From positions 17,525 to 81,524 of the forward strand of contig CALURI010000011.1 in assembly GCA_944323135.1 (NCBI GenBank): a stretch of 64,000 nt of DNA, written 5' to 3'. The first letter of the stretch is position 1, and every line of letters begins with the position of its first letter. The stretch is from Candidatus Gastranaerophilales bacterium (lineage in GTDB: Bacteria > Cyanobacteriota > Vampirovibrionia > Gastranaerophilales > Gastranaerophilaceae). Below, piece after piece: positions 27,801 to 36,311 of the stretch. The notes under the pieces were generated by a model. That model had not been told where the DNA came from. It ran no database searches and saw only the letters and a program-made list of their open reading frames with translations. The position numbers and the translations under genes were made by a program.

Positions 27801-28350
27801 TAGTCGACAAAATGAATTAAAACAACAAATAGAAACACTTTCTAAAGAACGTAAAGAAATTTTAGACAGAATGCACGGTTATGAACAGTTGAAAAAAGAA
27901 ACATTTATGAAAACTTATAACCACATAAATGAAAACTTTAAAGAAGTGTTCCACCAGCTTTCCGAAGGTGAAGGGGAATTAAAACTTGAATGTCCTGATG
28001 ATCCTTTATCAGGAGGTTTGACAATCGAAGCACAACCGAGAGATAAAAAACTACAACGTTTAGAAAGTATGTCAGGCGGAGAAAAATCATTAACAGCATT
28101 AGCATTTGTTTTTGCAATTCAACGTTATATGCCATCACCATTCTATGCATTTGATGAAGTTGATGCAAGTTTAGACACAATGAATGTTGAACGTATCGCC
28201 CAAATGGTGCAGAACCAATCAAAAGATACGCAATTTATAGTAGTTAGTCACAGAAAACCTATGATAGAATCAGCTAATAGAACATTAGGTGTAACACAAA
28301 AAGAAAAAGGTATCACAAAAGTTACCGGAATCAAATTAAGAGACGAATAA
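24853..28350 (+). CDS. smc: Chromosome segregation protein SMC
   Basis: A 1165-aa condensin ATPase. The Walker A is GPNGSGKSN at about 33, with the opening MYIKQLEIDNFKSFA. A coiled-coil arm (about 170-480) leads to the hinge (about 490-650, with AMEVAFGGRMAHIVVD and SGSMTGGTRL). The returning arm (670-1000) ends in the head with the signature SMSGGEKSLTALAFVFAI and Walker B FYAFDEVDASLD. Forms a complex with ScpA and ScpB, encoded immediately downstream. Full length. Confidence 0.98.
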   Translation: MYIKQLEIDNFKSFANKSEIPLLKGFTTVSGPNGSGKSNIIDSVLFALGLANASELRAENLSHFISTYTKRNEAFVKVTFGETENGEDLTIGRKIRKTSQGYASTYYINDSVTTLTNVHAILEKYNVTPNSYNVMMQGDVMGITNCSPKNRRKIIDEIAGIADFDRRIEQATNELDTVEKRVERSNVILNEVDNTLEKLKEEREVALKYQKLREEKQGLESQINKVRFFDIKNSLEKAHENILEFTKKKKEEELNNKDLDERISLITKKFEEISNLVKEKGETEQIELKKQEEALKGEIDRKNNASNYADKQIHDGLRSIENAKNGIENYKKKIEDLNLNIKLKNDEMESINANISSRNAELKKILEDMTGLNATADQHIEKRNNLRKQLESLKDEETKLIQKKLPLESELKNLQRDLEDAKTKLAELNEMKNNFAADQDLKKALVEQLQKEMDDFKIIQQNTLHDLDTTKNEINDLNYNIQMSYKKISAMEAKKLIAEETNFGRAIDTVMNAKLRGVHAPLAKLGSVDKEYSIAMEVAFGGRMAHIVVDDEHIASVAIELLKSSNAGRATFIPLNKIKKAPTRLQLPKDKGVIDFAINLVDFDDEYIDAFFYAVGDTIVVEDIECAKKLIGKYRMVTLQGELLEKSGSMTGGTRLRTGLSFSQNDDEELNKYKDRLKEMEEKQASLENKKTVLENKLEDIRSKYSDSMTEYTKTKGELENMNRNYENSENILKEKADFITQTTPKIEELNTTLDKLEEKNVKIYDDMALCQEQIDEVEKLINDKDLKDLKEKTEGIEAEIKRLNNRIMSAENDKNDLNRQIAFHKNLIETKEEEIINHEHNNAKLEEDKKQYKIDIDELNKKMETLHEKIEEIESKLGELLKERDSIQTSLDKLKEEKLTKNHAIEKILEAIESFKARRRELEPQLESARKELEDAGEDISKLEPVSISIEEITSKIQRLEKRMQELGDVNMKALTAYDEVLSRQNELKQQIETLSKERKEILDRMHGYEQLKKETFMKTYNHINENFKEVFHQLSEGEGELKLECPDDPLSGGLTIEAQPRDKKLQRLESMSGGEKSLTALAFVFAIQRYMPSPFYAFDEVDASLDTMNVERIAQMVQNQSKDTQFIVVSHRKPMIESANRTLGVTQKEKGITKVTGIKLRDE

Positions 28351-28357
28351 TTAGGAT

Positions 28358-29188
28358 ATGAGTACAGAGACAGCATTAAGTTATAATTTAGATTTACCTG
28401 ATTTAGGCTTATCCAAAGACGGCAAGCCTAAAAGTGAAGGCATCGGAATTCTTGTTGATATGGCAAAAGCAGGAAAAATTGATCCGTGGAATATCGATAT
28501 TGTCGATGTTACAGATAAATATCTTGCTCATATGGTTCAAATGAAATCTCAAAATCTTAGAGTAACCGGAAGAACATTTCTTTTTGCCGCAGTTCTTTTG
28601 AAATTGAAATCCAATATTCTTGAAGGGGTTGATATAACCCAATTTGATTCTCAGGAACAAGATGATATCCAATATGATGATGACGGTTTTATCGTAGATT
28701 ATGGAGAAGATGATTTTATCCCGACTAACAATGTAATATCTATTGATGAAGTACTTCAAAGACGTACAAGTGTAAGATTAAATCATAATCGTGTTGTAAC
28801 ATTGAAGGATTTAATCAGACAATTACAATTTTATGAAAAATTAGAGCAAAAACAGTCATTAAAAAGTGCACATGAAAGAGCCAAAAGACGTGTTCAATCA
28901 TATTCAAGACTTACGCCAGATGATATTGTAAATTTAGCTCACGAAGAATATATTGAAACATGTGTTCAGACATTAAAAGAAAATTTATGTCAAATTTTTG
29001 AAAAAAATGATAAAATAGAATTAAATGAACTTACACTGCTTGGAATGGATAAAATAAGCGCATATATTGCACTATTATTTTTAACGGCAGAAACAGACTA
29101 TGAATTACAACAAGACGAATTTTATTCTGATTTGTATGTTGTAAAAGGCGGAGAAAATGAAAATGGAACAGTTGAAATCCAGAATTGA
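28358..29188 (+). CDS. scpA: Segregation and condensation protein A
   Basis: A 276-aa kleisin that bridges the two SMC heads. Opening hallmarks are GIGILVDMAKAGKIDPWNID and VTDKYLAHM; then RTFLFAAVLLKLKSNIL, typical of ScpA. The C-terminal winged-helix segment is IFEKNDKIELNELTLLGM. It begins 7 bp after smc with AGGA before ATG and overlaps scpB by about 26 bp, so all three are translationally linked. Confidence 0.95.
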   Translation: MSTETALSYNLDLPDLGLSKDGKPKSEGIGILVDMAKAGKIDPWNIDIVDVTDKYLAHMVQMKSQNLRVTGRTFLFAAVLLKLKSNILEGVDITQFDSQEQDDIQYDDDGFIVDYGEDDFIPTNNVISIDEVLQRRTSVRLNHNRVVTLKDLIRQLQFYEKLEQKQSLKSAHERAKRRVQSYSRLTPDDIVNLAHEEYIETCVQTLKENLCQIFEKNDKIELNELTLLGMDKISAYIALLFLTAETDYELQQDEFYSDLYVVKGGENENGTVEIQN

Positions 29189-29687
29189 AGCTGTTTTGTT
29201 TATAACAGCAAGAGCAGTATCATTAGATGAGATTGCAACAATACTGGGAGAAGACACAGAAACTATAGAAGAAGCAATCCTTGAGTTAATAATGGATTAT
29301 TCAACGCGTGAAGGTGCTTTAGAAATTGATGATGAAAACGGGTATATTCTTCAGGTAAAAGAAGATTATATGGATCTTGTAGAGCTTCTATGTCCAGTTG
29401 ATTTAAAGCCTGCAGTATTAAGAACATTATCTATTATTGCGCTAAAAGAACCTATCAGACAAACAGATTTAAAAGAATTACGGGGTTCAAATGCCTATGA
29501 ACATGTTCAAGAATTAGTTGAAAAGGGATTAGTATCAAAAAACCGCGATAAAAACGGAAGAAGTTTTAATTTAAAAACAACTCCTAAATTTGCCGAATAT
29601 TTTAAACTTAAAGGAGATACACGTTCCCTTGCAAAAATTCTGGAAATAGATAAGGGAATAAAAGATAATGATGCAACAGACAAATAA
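29163..29687 (+). CDS. scpB: Segregation and condensation protein B
   Basis: About 174 aa. Two winged-helix domains: LKSRIEAVLFITARAVSLDE opens the first, and LRTLSIIALKEPIRQTDLKE with RGSNAYEHVQELVEKGLVSK marks the second, diagnostic for ScpB. GGCGGAG is 9 nt from ATG 29163 but only 3 nt from the in-frame ATG 29157, so 29163 is preferred. It overlaps both neighbours (scpA upstream, the metalloprotease gene downstream). Confidence 0.95.
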   Translation: MEQLKSRIEAVLFITARAVSLDEIATILGEDTETIEEAILELIMDYSTREGALEIDDENGYILQVKEDYMDLVELLCPVDLKPAVLRTLSIIALKEPIRQTDLKELRGSNAYEHVQELVEKGLVSKNRDKNGRSFNLKTTPKFAEYFKLKGDTRSLAKILEIDKGIKDNDATDK

Positions 29688-31023
29688 CATCCACAAATTT
29701 ATAACTATTTTTATTTGTTTATTTGCTATTATTTTTGGGATAACAGTAAAATTTTTACCATCCTATTATTACAAAAAAGGGCTAAATTTATATAACAATA
29801 AGGATTATGTAAAAGCATACGGTTATCTAAAAAAAGCTTACAGTCTCGATTCAGCCAACAAAGATTACAGATATTACTACGTAAAAAATCTATGCAATTT
29901 AACCCCAACTATTACTATTCAAAAAGAAGTTTTTGAAATAGCCTCCGGTAATGAATTAGACAGTGCTCAACTAGTTGCGGATAATCAAGTTTCAGAATGG
30001 AGACAAAAAATATTTAATCTTATCGGAGATAATTATATTCAACAAGCTCCGTTTGATAGAGGAATTTTACGCTGGGATAAAAACAAATTTCCGCTAAAAG
30101 TTGCAATTGAATATCAAACAAAATCCAATTTCCCTGATTATTACAAAACGGAAATTCTTACGGCAATTTCACAATGGCAATCTTCAAGCGGATTTATAAC
30201 ATTTACTGTTATAGACAGGGGGAAAAATGCTGATATTGTAATAAAAATTGCAGAACCGCCCAAAAATGATTGTAAAGAACAAGGATGTAAATATGTTGTA
30301 GGTTTTACAATTCCTGAAATTAAGGGCAATTTATTAAAAAAATCAATAATTACAATATATTCAAAAGATCCGCACGGAAATTTTTATTCTGACAAAGAAA
30401 TGTACAATACAGCATTACATGAACTGGGACATGCTCTGGGAATTATGGGACACAGTTACAGCACTGATGATTTAATGTACATGGCAACAGATAATTTAAC
30501 GAACTTCTATACACCATATAGAAGCTCCTTTCAATATTTGTCATCAAAAGACATTAATACAATAAAATTACTATACCTTTTACTTCCACAAATTACCAAT
30601 ACACCTAAAAAGGATTTCAATACAAAAGGTTTAATATATGCACCTGTTGTTCTTGGAACATCAGCTGAAATATCTTCAAGAAAAGTCGAAGAAGCAAAAA
30701 ATTACATAAAAAATGCTCCGAATATATCAGCAGGTTACATTGATTTGGGAATAGCTTATGCTGAGCTTAATAAAACCGGAGATGCTGTAAAAGCGATGAA
30801 AAAAGCTTATTCATTAGCCAAAACAGATAATGAAAAATATATGGTTTGTTATAACCTTTCAGCAATATATGTAAACAGCAATCATTTTGAAGAAGCCCTA
30901 AAATACGCAAAAGAAGCTCAAGCTATTTCTAATACAGAAGAAATCTCTGAATTAATCACAAATATCAAACACGCTCTTGCGACAGATAAAAAACCTTTAA
31001 AAGGGAAATTCTTAAAAAAATAA
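29668..31023 (+). CDS. Membrane-anchored matrixin-like zinc metalloprotease with TPR repeats
   Basis: A 451-aa protein with an N-terminal membrane segment (FITIFICLFAIIFGITVKFL). A TPR-like pair follows (YYKKGLNLYNNKDYVKAYGY). The metzincin catalytic domain has HELGHALGIMGH near residue 250 (HExxHxxGxxGH) and the Met-turn DDLMYMA. C-terminal TPRs (about 345-430) follow. It should cleave extracytoplasmic proteins, with the TPRs positioning substrates or partners. It starts inside the last 20 bp of scpB, so it is co-transcribed with the condensin genes; a functional link is unproven. Confidence 0.9.
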   Translation: MMQQTNNIHKFITIFICLFAIIFGITVKFLPSYYYKKGLNLYNNKDYVKAYGYLKKAYSLDSANKDYRYYYVKNLCNLTPTITIQKEVFEIASGNELDSAQLVADNQVSEWRQKIFNLIGDNYIQQAPFDRGILRWDKNKFPLKVAIEYQTKSNFPDYYKTEILTAISQWQSSSGFITFTVIDRGKNADIVIKIAEPPKNDCKEQGCKYVVGFTIPEIKGNLLKKSIITIYSKDPHGNFYSDKEMYNTALHELGHALGIMGHSYSTDDLMYMATDNLTNFYTPYRSSFQYLSSKDINTIKLLYLLLPQITNTPKKDFNTKGLIYAPVVLGTSAEISSRKVEEAKNYIKNAPNISAGYIDLGIAYAELNKTGDAVKAMKKAYSLAKTDNEKYMVCYNLSAIYVNSNHFEEALKYAKEAQAISNTEEISELITNIKHALATDKKPLKGKFLKK

Positions 31024-31074
31024 TTACTAGCAAAAAAAATTTTCCTTTGTTTTATATAGAAAAAGGGGAAATAT

Positions 31075-31698
31075 ATGTATTCTGCAATAAATAATAAAAA
31101 TACATCTTTTACAAGCGTAGTTCCACTTAGAGTATACATCGACGGAATGGAAACTTTTAATCAAAAAAATATAAAATCAGCTTGCCGTCAATTATCTACA
31201 ACACTGGCAGGACCTGTCGGAAATGATATAAAAAAAATTAATATAATAAAAGAATTTGCAAAATTTGACCCTGATTATGTAATTCAATACGGTTTTCAAG
31301 GATATCCAAAACTAAAAGGGCAAAAGAAAAATATGCAGCCTTCAGATTATTTTAGATGTATTGCAGATGATATGAAAAGCTATTTATTTACAGGCGAACA
31401 AGCTAAAAAATTAAGAGAAGTGGGTAAATCAGTAGGTCAAGAACAACAAATATGTAAAGCAAGAAGAATTCAAAACAGCTTTGATTTACAAGTAGCAAAA
31501 AGAAATTACGGTTTTACAATTGCAAACTATATACGTTCAACCAAACTTAGACTCAGAGAGACTTTTGACAGTATAACGAAACAAAAAGTCGGAAAACCTG
31601 TAGAATTAAATATTCACATGACAAGTAACGGGAAATATGCACAAAGCAACTTCAAAATGTATATAGATAAAATAACCTTCAGCCCTATAAACTCTTAA
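31075..31698 (+). CDS. Unknown protein with N-terminal NTSFTSVVPLRV motif
   Basis: A 207-aa soluble, basic protein. The N-terminus reads INNKNTSFTSVVPLRVYIDG, then a mixed alpha/beta region. The C-terminal half has helix IRSTKLRLRETFDSITKQK and strands VELNIHMTSNGKY. No catalytic motif recognised. AAGGGG precedes ATG 31075. It may be co-transcribed with the metalloprotease 51 bp upstream. The opening motif (F-T-S-x-x-P) resembles the N-terminal F-x-G motif of three other proteins in this window. Confidence 0.65.
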   Translation: MYSAINNKNTSFTSVVPLRVYIDGMETFNQKNIKSACRQLSTTLAGPVGNDIKKINIIKEFAKFDPDYVIQYGFQGYPKLKGQKKNMQPSDYFRCIADDMKSYLFTGEQAKKLREVGKSVGQEQQICKARRIQNSFDLQVAKRNYGFTIANYIRSTKLRLRETFDSITKQKVGKPVELNIHMTSNGKYAQSNFKMYIDKITFSPINS

Positions 31699-31778
31699 CA
31701 AATACTTCACAAACAGTTTAAAAAAAATTTTGTTTAAATTATACTTAACCTGTTTGGAAACATAAATGGAGATATGAG

Positions 31779-33155
31779 ATGTATAATGTAGCAATCATAG
31801 GAGCAGGACCGGCTGGAATTTTTGCAGCACTTGAAATTACAAAACTAAAACCTGATTGGAAAGTTGTATTAATAGAAAAAGGACAAAAAATTGAAAATAG
31901 AAAATGTCTGCTTCGTGAAGGCTACGAAAAATGCCCCACTTGTAAAAAATGCGGATTACTATGCGGATGGGGCGGAGCCGGAGCATTTTCTGACGGAAAA
32001 TTAACACTTACTCCTGATGTAGGCGGTCATTTAGTTGACTATATGGACAGAAAACATGTAGAAGATTTAATTGCTTATTCCGACCAATTATACTTAGATT
32101 TTGGAGCTACTGATGAAGTTTTCGGAACAGATATGAAAGTATTCCAAGAACTTGAGCGCCAAGCAGTTCTTGCGGAATTAAAACTCGTACATTCTCCGGT
32201 CAGACACTTAGGTACAGAAAGAAGTTTAAATGTACTTAAAAATATGCAAGATTATCTAAATGAAAGAATTACAATCTTAAATGATGTTTCCGCAAAATCT
32301 TTAATCGTTGAATGCGAACAGGTTAAAGGGATTGTTTTAGATAACGGCGAAACAATTTGCGCTGAATATACAATTATAGCACCAGGCAGAGAAGGGGCAG
32401 ATTGGCTTACTCAAGAATTTGCGAAACATAAAATCGGTATGGTAAATAATGCCGTAGACGTAGGTGTCAGAGTAGAACTTCCTGCACCTGTGTTTGAACC
32501 TTTAACAGATAAATTATATGAATCAAAATTAATTTATAACTCACCGACATTTGGCGACGAAGTAAGAACTTTCTGTATGAACCCGAATGGAGAGGTCGTT
32601 CAAGAAAATTATAACGGGATATCAACAGTTAACGGCCACAGTTATGCAGAAAAAACAACAAATAATACAAATTTTGCATTGCTGGTAAGTGAAAAATTTA
32701 CAGAACCGTTTAAAGAACCAATTCAGTATGGGCAACATATTGCAAGACTTGCCAACATGTTAGGTGGAGGTATTTTAGTCCAACGCTTCGGAGATTTGCT
32801 TGACGGAAGAAGATCTACTCCCGAAAGAATCAAAGCAAGCACAATCAGACCGACATTAACTTGTGCAACACCGGGGGATTTGAGTCTTGTAATACCTTAC
32901 AGACAAATGACAAGCATTATAGAAATGTTACAAGCATTAGATAAGGTATGTCCAGGAACAGCTTCAAGATATACTCTTCTTTACGGTATTGAAGTTAAAT
33001 TCTACTCAGCAAGAGTTAAACTTACAAACGAATTGGAAACTGAAGGAGTAAAAAATCTTTTCGCTATCGGCGATGGAGCCGGAGTAACAAGAGGCTTAAT
33101 ACAAGCATCAGCATCTGGAGTACATGCAGCAAGAACAATTTGTGCACGCGGATAA
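31779..33155 (+). CDS. FAD-dependent dehydrogenase (COG2509-like)
   Basis: A 458-aa flavoprotein. Dinucleotide-binding IGAGPAGIFAALE opens the protein. KCPTCKKCGLLCGWGGAGAF follows with a Cys cluster (CxxCxxCxxxC) near residues 47-57. ATIRPTL...TPGDLS lies in the middle, and the closing FAD motif is LFAIGDGAGVTRGL. These mark an uncharacterised FAD-dependent dehydrogenase family common in anaerobes. The partner electron carrier is unknown. Confidence 0.88.
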   Translation: MYNVAIIGAGPAGIFAALEITKLKPDWKVVLIEKGQKIENRKCLLREGYEKCPTCKKCGLLCGWGGAGAFSDGKLTLTPDVGGHLVDYMDRKHVEDLIAYSDQLYLDFGATDEVFGTDMKVFQELERQAVLAELKLVHSPVRHLGTERSLNVLKNMQDYLNERITILNDVSAKSLIVECEQVKGIVLDNGETICAEYTIIAPGREGADWLTQEFAKHKIGMVNNAVDVGVRVELPAPVFEPLTDKLYESKLIYNSPTFGDEVRTFCMNPNGEVVQENYNGISTVNGHSYAEKTTNNTNFALLVSEKFTEPFKEPIQYGQHIARLANMLGGGILVQRFGDLLDGRRSTPERIKASTIRPTLTCATPGDLSLVIPYRQMTSIIEMLQALDKVCPGTASRYTLLYGIEVKFYSARVKLTNELETEGVKNLFAIGDGAGVTRGLIQASASGVHAARTICARG

Positions 33156-33156
33156 C

Positions 33157-33926
33157 TTAAGGTAAACATTCCCAATAAGTTTTTCCAGATTCATCCGGAC
33201 AGGTATTACTTATAGCAAATTTTCCACACGAAAAAACATTTGTATTACTGGTTGAAATTTTTGAACAATCAATATTTGGAACCCACTTCCAACCGGAATC
33301 CCCACAATCCGATTCATTTTCTTCACAATCTCGAATTAAACCTGTCTGTGGTACTAATTTGCATTCATTGTCAAAATGAAAAAAGAATAAATCATGTCCA
33401 AATGCATTTGGTCCCTTATAAGGTCCATTAGTATCTATGGTTACAATAAGATTTTGATTACTATTATGTTCCCTAAACCCAATAACAGCACCACTTGGCA
33501 ATGAAATAGTTGTTGCTTCATTTCCACTGGGGCTAGCTAAAACATTAAAATGAATTATAGCTGTGGTATTTTGTTTTGTATAAGTTTTACATTTTTTATT
33601 ATATTTACTATAATAGACAATATTATCAGAAACTTTATTATACTTGGAAGCAAAAAACTTTATAACATCCTGAGCGTTTGAATATGAACAACTGCCAAAC
33701 TCATCTGGCAAGTATTGTGTAATTTGCAGTATTTCTGAATAAGATTTTTTGAATGCAGTTTCAAGAGCCTTGTGCTGATATTTTTCAATCAATGCAGGCA
33801 AAGTTAATGCAACAACCACACCAATTATCCCTAATGTTATTAATACCTCAGCCAAAGTAAAGGCAGATAAAAGAGCTACAGAGTTGCCCCCTCCCCGACA
33901 AATTGCTTAAATTTTAAATTCTCCAT
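33157..33926 (-). CDS. Prepilin-like protein, start out of frame at a G-rich tract
   Basis: The body (33157-33855) starts inside FTLAEVLITLGIIGVVVALT and has Cys-rich C-terminal sequence. No start codon exists in that frame: upstream it reads GGGNSVALLSAFTLAEV and reaches a stop at 33907-33909. A real start, ATG 33926 with AAAGGAG, reads MENLKFKQFVGEGATL then stop. The frames meet at GGGGAGGGGG (33887-33896). One extra G gives a continuous leader MENLKFKQFVGEGGNSVALL then SAFTLAEV. So the gene is off in this sequence by one base. Confidence 0.7.
33887..33896 (-). repeat. GGGGAGGGGG tract in prepilin leader
   Basis: Read on the coding (minus) strand, 5 G and 4 G split by one A. It lies between the start codon and the FTLAEVLITLG motif, at the point where the two reading frames must be joined. 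Confidence 0.9.
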
Positions 33927-34005
33927 AAATTTTCTCCTTTATTTATTCTTGATATATAATAATTATAAAGGATTTATAAATATTTGTAAGAGTAAAATAA
34001 TTAAA

Positions 34006-34476
34006 ATGGAACACAAAACAAATGTTATGCGTGAGCTTGATAAGCTCAAAATAGATTACAGCCACTACTGCTATGCAGGCACTGATGCCATAAGCGGGAT
34101 TGAAGTAGCCTCAGTACTAAACCAAAACCCTGATAAAGTTTTTAAAACTCTTGTAACAATTAGCAAATCAAAAAAGCATTATGTTTTTATGATTCCTGTT
34201 GCAAAAGAACTTGATTTAAAAAAAGCTGCAAAAGCTGTCGGAGAAAAATCCGTTGAAATGCTTAAATCAAAAGAGCTTTTACCTGTAACTGGTTATATTC
34301 ACGGCGGATGCTCCCCGATTGGTATGAAGAAATTTTTTACAACAACTATTGATAAAAGTGCAGAAAAATTTGATACAATAATTTTTAGTGCAGGTAAAAT
34401 TGGATATCAAGTAGAATTAAGTCTTGACAACTTGAAAAAAATTATTAAATTTGAACTTTCTGATATAACAGAATAG
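34006..34476 (+). CDS. ybaK: YbaK/EbsC-family Cys-tRNA(Pro) deacylase
   Basis: A 156-aa trans-editing enzyme that hydrolyses Cys mis-attached to tRNA(Pro). The core reads NPDKVFKTLVTI, with catalytic Lys in FKTLV, then GYIHGGCSPIGMKK, the hallmark GGxSPxG loop. Length fits the family. ATG 34006 is chosen over an upstream TTG because it aligns with the family N-terminus (KTNVMRELDK). Confidence 0.93.
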   Translation: MEHKTNVMRELDKLKIDYSHYCYAGTDAISGIEVASVLNQNPDKVFKTLVTISKSKKHYVFMIPVAKELDLKKAAKAVGEKSVEMLKSKELLPVTGYIHGGCSPIGMKKFFTTTIDKSAEKFDTIIFSAGKIGYQVELSLDNLKKIIKFELSDITE

Positions 34477-34497
34477 AAATTTACATAAATATATCAT

Positions 34498-34526
34498 TTG
34501 CTTGAAAGACTTTATAATGGTATAAT
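34498..34526 (+). promoter_or_regulatory. Predicted extended -10 promoter of sensor kinase, leaderless
   Basis: TTGCTT (34498-34503), 17 nt, then TATAAT (34521-34526) with TGG just before it as an extended -10. The ATG at 34534 lies 8 nt past the -10 box and has no Shine-Dalgarno. Confidence 0.5.
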
Positions 34527-34533
34527 TATTAAT

Positions 34534-36300
34534 ATGAATACAAAACAGATTAGTTTAACAACACAAAATCGTTTGATAATATCAGGACTTATTTTAAGTA
34601 CTATTCTTATTGTTTTAATAGCTGTTTTTGCAATATTTAATATTCAAAAAAAATTAAATGAAGGTTACCAAAATTTCGGGCAAATAGTTTCCAAAACTCT
34701 TGCTATTGAATGTGCTGAGTTTACAGGCAGCCCTTCAGGTGAAATTTTAAAATCCCATGCAGACAAAATCGTAGAAGCACACAGTGATATTATATTTATA
34801 GAATTTAGAGATTCTAACGGCAAACTTTTATACCGTGCAAATTCTAAAGCAAAAAGTAACTCAAAAGCCCCAAATATAATAGTAAATTCCCCTATGATTA
34901 CCGCGCAAGGAATTAATACAGGTTCTGTTACCGTAGGCTTGTCAGGAAATATTATAAGCCAAATTTCAACTACAACAAGAGCATCACTGCTTTTTGTTTT
35001 TACTGTTGCTTGGGTTGTTTTCGCTTTCGTAATTTTAATTAATACATACTTAATTACAAGAGAATTAAGAATATTACATGAAGGTGTTCAAAAAATATCA
35101 ACCGGAGAATTTGGATACAAGATTCAAGATAAAGATGTAAGTTCTGAAGTTAAAGAATTGTTTAATGCCTTTAATAACATGTCTAACAGGTTACATATTT
35201 ATGAAGAACAAAATATTGAACAGCTTACACTTGAAAGAAATAAGCTAGAAGCAGTATTAATGAGCATAGCAAACGGTGTTGTTGTATGTGATAATAATGA
35301 TAATGTTGTACTAATAAATAATCATGCACACAAACTCCTTGAACTTGATGAAAACCAAATGATGAATATCAAAATTCAAGATTACATTGACACAGAAGGC
35401 AATTATTGCTTTAAAGATAAAATTGAAGAATTTAAAGATACTCCTATCGAGGTTATGGAAAATAAGCCACTTGAATTCAATATTCAAGTTGATAAACGTG
35501 TAATAAAATCAATTATATCCCCAATGTTCACTCGAACTAAAGAATATGTCGGTTATATCATTGTTCTTATAGATATGACTAAAGAAGCAGAAATGGATGC
35601 AATGCGTTCTACATTTATTTCAAATGTTTCTCACGAATTAAGAACTCCTGTTACAGTTTTAAGAAGCTACATAGATACCCTTTACAATTATGGTAATGAA
35701 TTTGATTATGAAACACAAAAAGAATTTATCGGTACAATAAATCAAGAAATTATAAGATTAAACAGAATGGTTAATGATATACTTGATTTTTCAAGAATGG
35801 AAGCCAATGCTGATATGGAAAAATCACTAAACAGCATTTATGAAGTAGTTGATAACTGCGTAAATCAAGTACAAGCACTGACTAAAGAACATAATCTAAA
35901 AATAGCGGTTAATAAAGAAGAAAATATTCCGGAATTTTTATTTAACTATGACGGAATAGAAAGAGCTTTAACAAATCTTTTATCTAACGCAATAAAATAT
36001 TCTCCTGACAATGGCGAAATAAAAGTTACATTAAAAACAGACGGCGAAAGCGCTATTATTACAGTTTCAGACCAAGGATGCGGAATTGCTCCTGAACATC
36101 AGAAAAAGATTTTTGACAGATTTTACAGAGTTGAAAACAATATACATACTATTAAAGGTACAGGTCTCGGGTTGCACCTTGTAAAACAAACAATTGAAAA
36201 ATATCATAAGGGTAAAGTATTTGTAGAATCAGAATTAGGCAAAGGCTCAACTTTTGGCTTTACACTGCCTACAAAAGTTTATGATGAAAGCATTGTTTAA
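34534..36300 (+). CDS. Membrane sensor histidine kinase (WalK/PhoR-type)
   Basis: A 588-aa kinase. Two membrane helices (about 12-38, LIISGLILSTILIVLIAVFA, and about 150-180) flank a periplasmic sensor of about 115 aa. Next come HAMP (ELRILHEGVQKISTGEFGYK), PAS (about 240-355, with VLMSIANGVVVCD), HisKA (STFISNVSHELRTPVTV) and HATPase (N box LLSNAIKYS, G1 VSDQGCGI, G2 GTGLGLHLV). No partner regulator adjoins it, so it is an orphan here. The following gene is 11 bp downstream. Confidence 0.93.
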   Translation: MNTKQISLTTQNRLIISGLILSTILIVLIAVFAIFNIQKKLNEGYQNFGQIVSKTLAIECAEFTGSPSGEILKSHADKIVEAHSDIIFIEFRDSNGKLLYRANSKAKSNSKAPNIIVNSPMITAQGINTGSVTVGLSGNIISQISTTTRASLLFVFTVAWVVFAFVILINTYLITRELRILHEGVQKISTGEFGYKIQDKDVSSEVKELFNAFNNMSNRLHIYEEQNIEQLTLERNKLEAVLMSIANGVVVCDNNDNVVLINNHAHKLLELDENQMMNIKIQDYIDTEGNYCFKDKIEEFKDTPIEVMENKPLEFNIQVDKRVIKSIISPMFTRTKEYVGYIIVLIDMTKEAEMDAMRSTFISNVSHELRTPVTVLRSYIDTLYNYGNEFDYETQKEFIGTINQEIIRLNRMVNDILDFSRMEANADMEKSLNSIYEVVDNCVNQVQALTKEHNLKIAVNKEENIPEFLFNYDGIERALTNLLSNAIKYSPDNGEIKVTLKTDGESAIITVSDQGCGIAPEHQKKIFDRFYRVENNIHTIKGTGLGLHLVKQTIEKYHKGKVFVESELGKGSTFGFTLPTKVYDESIV

Positions 36301-36311
36301 TAAGGAGTTAA

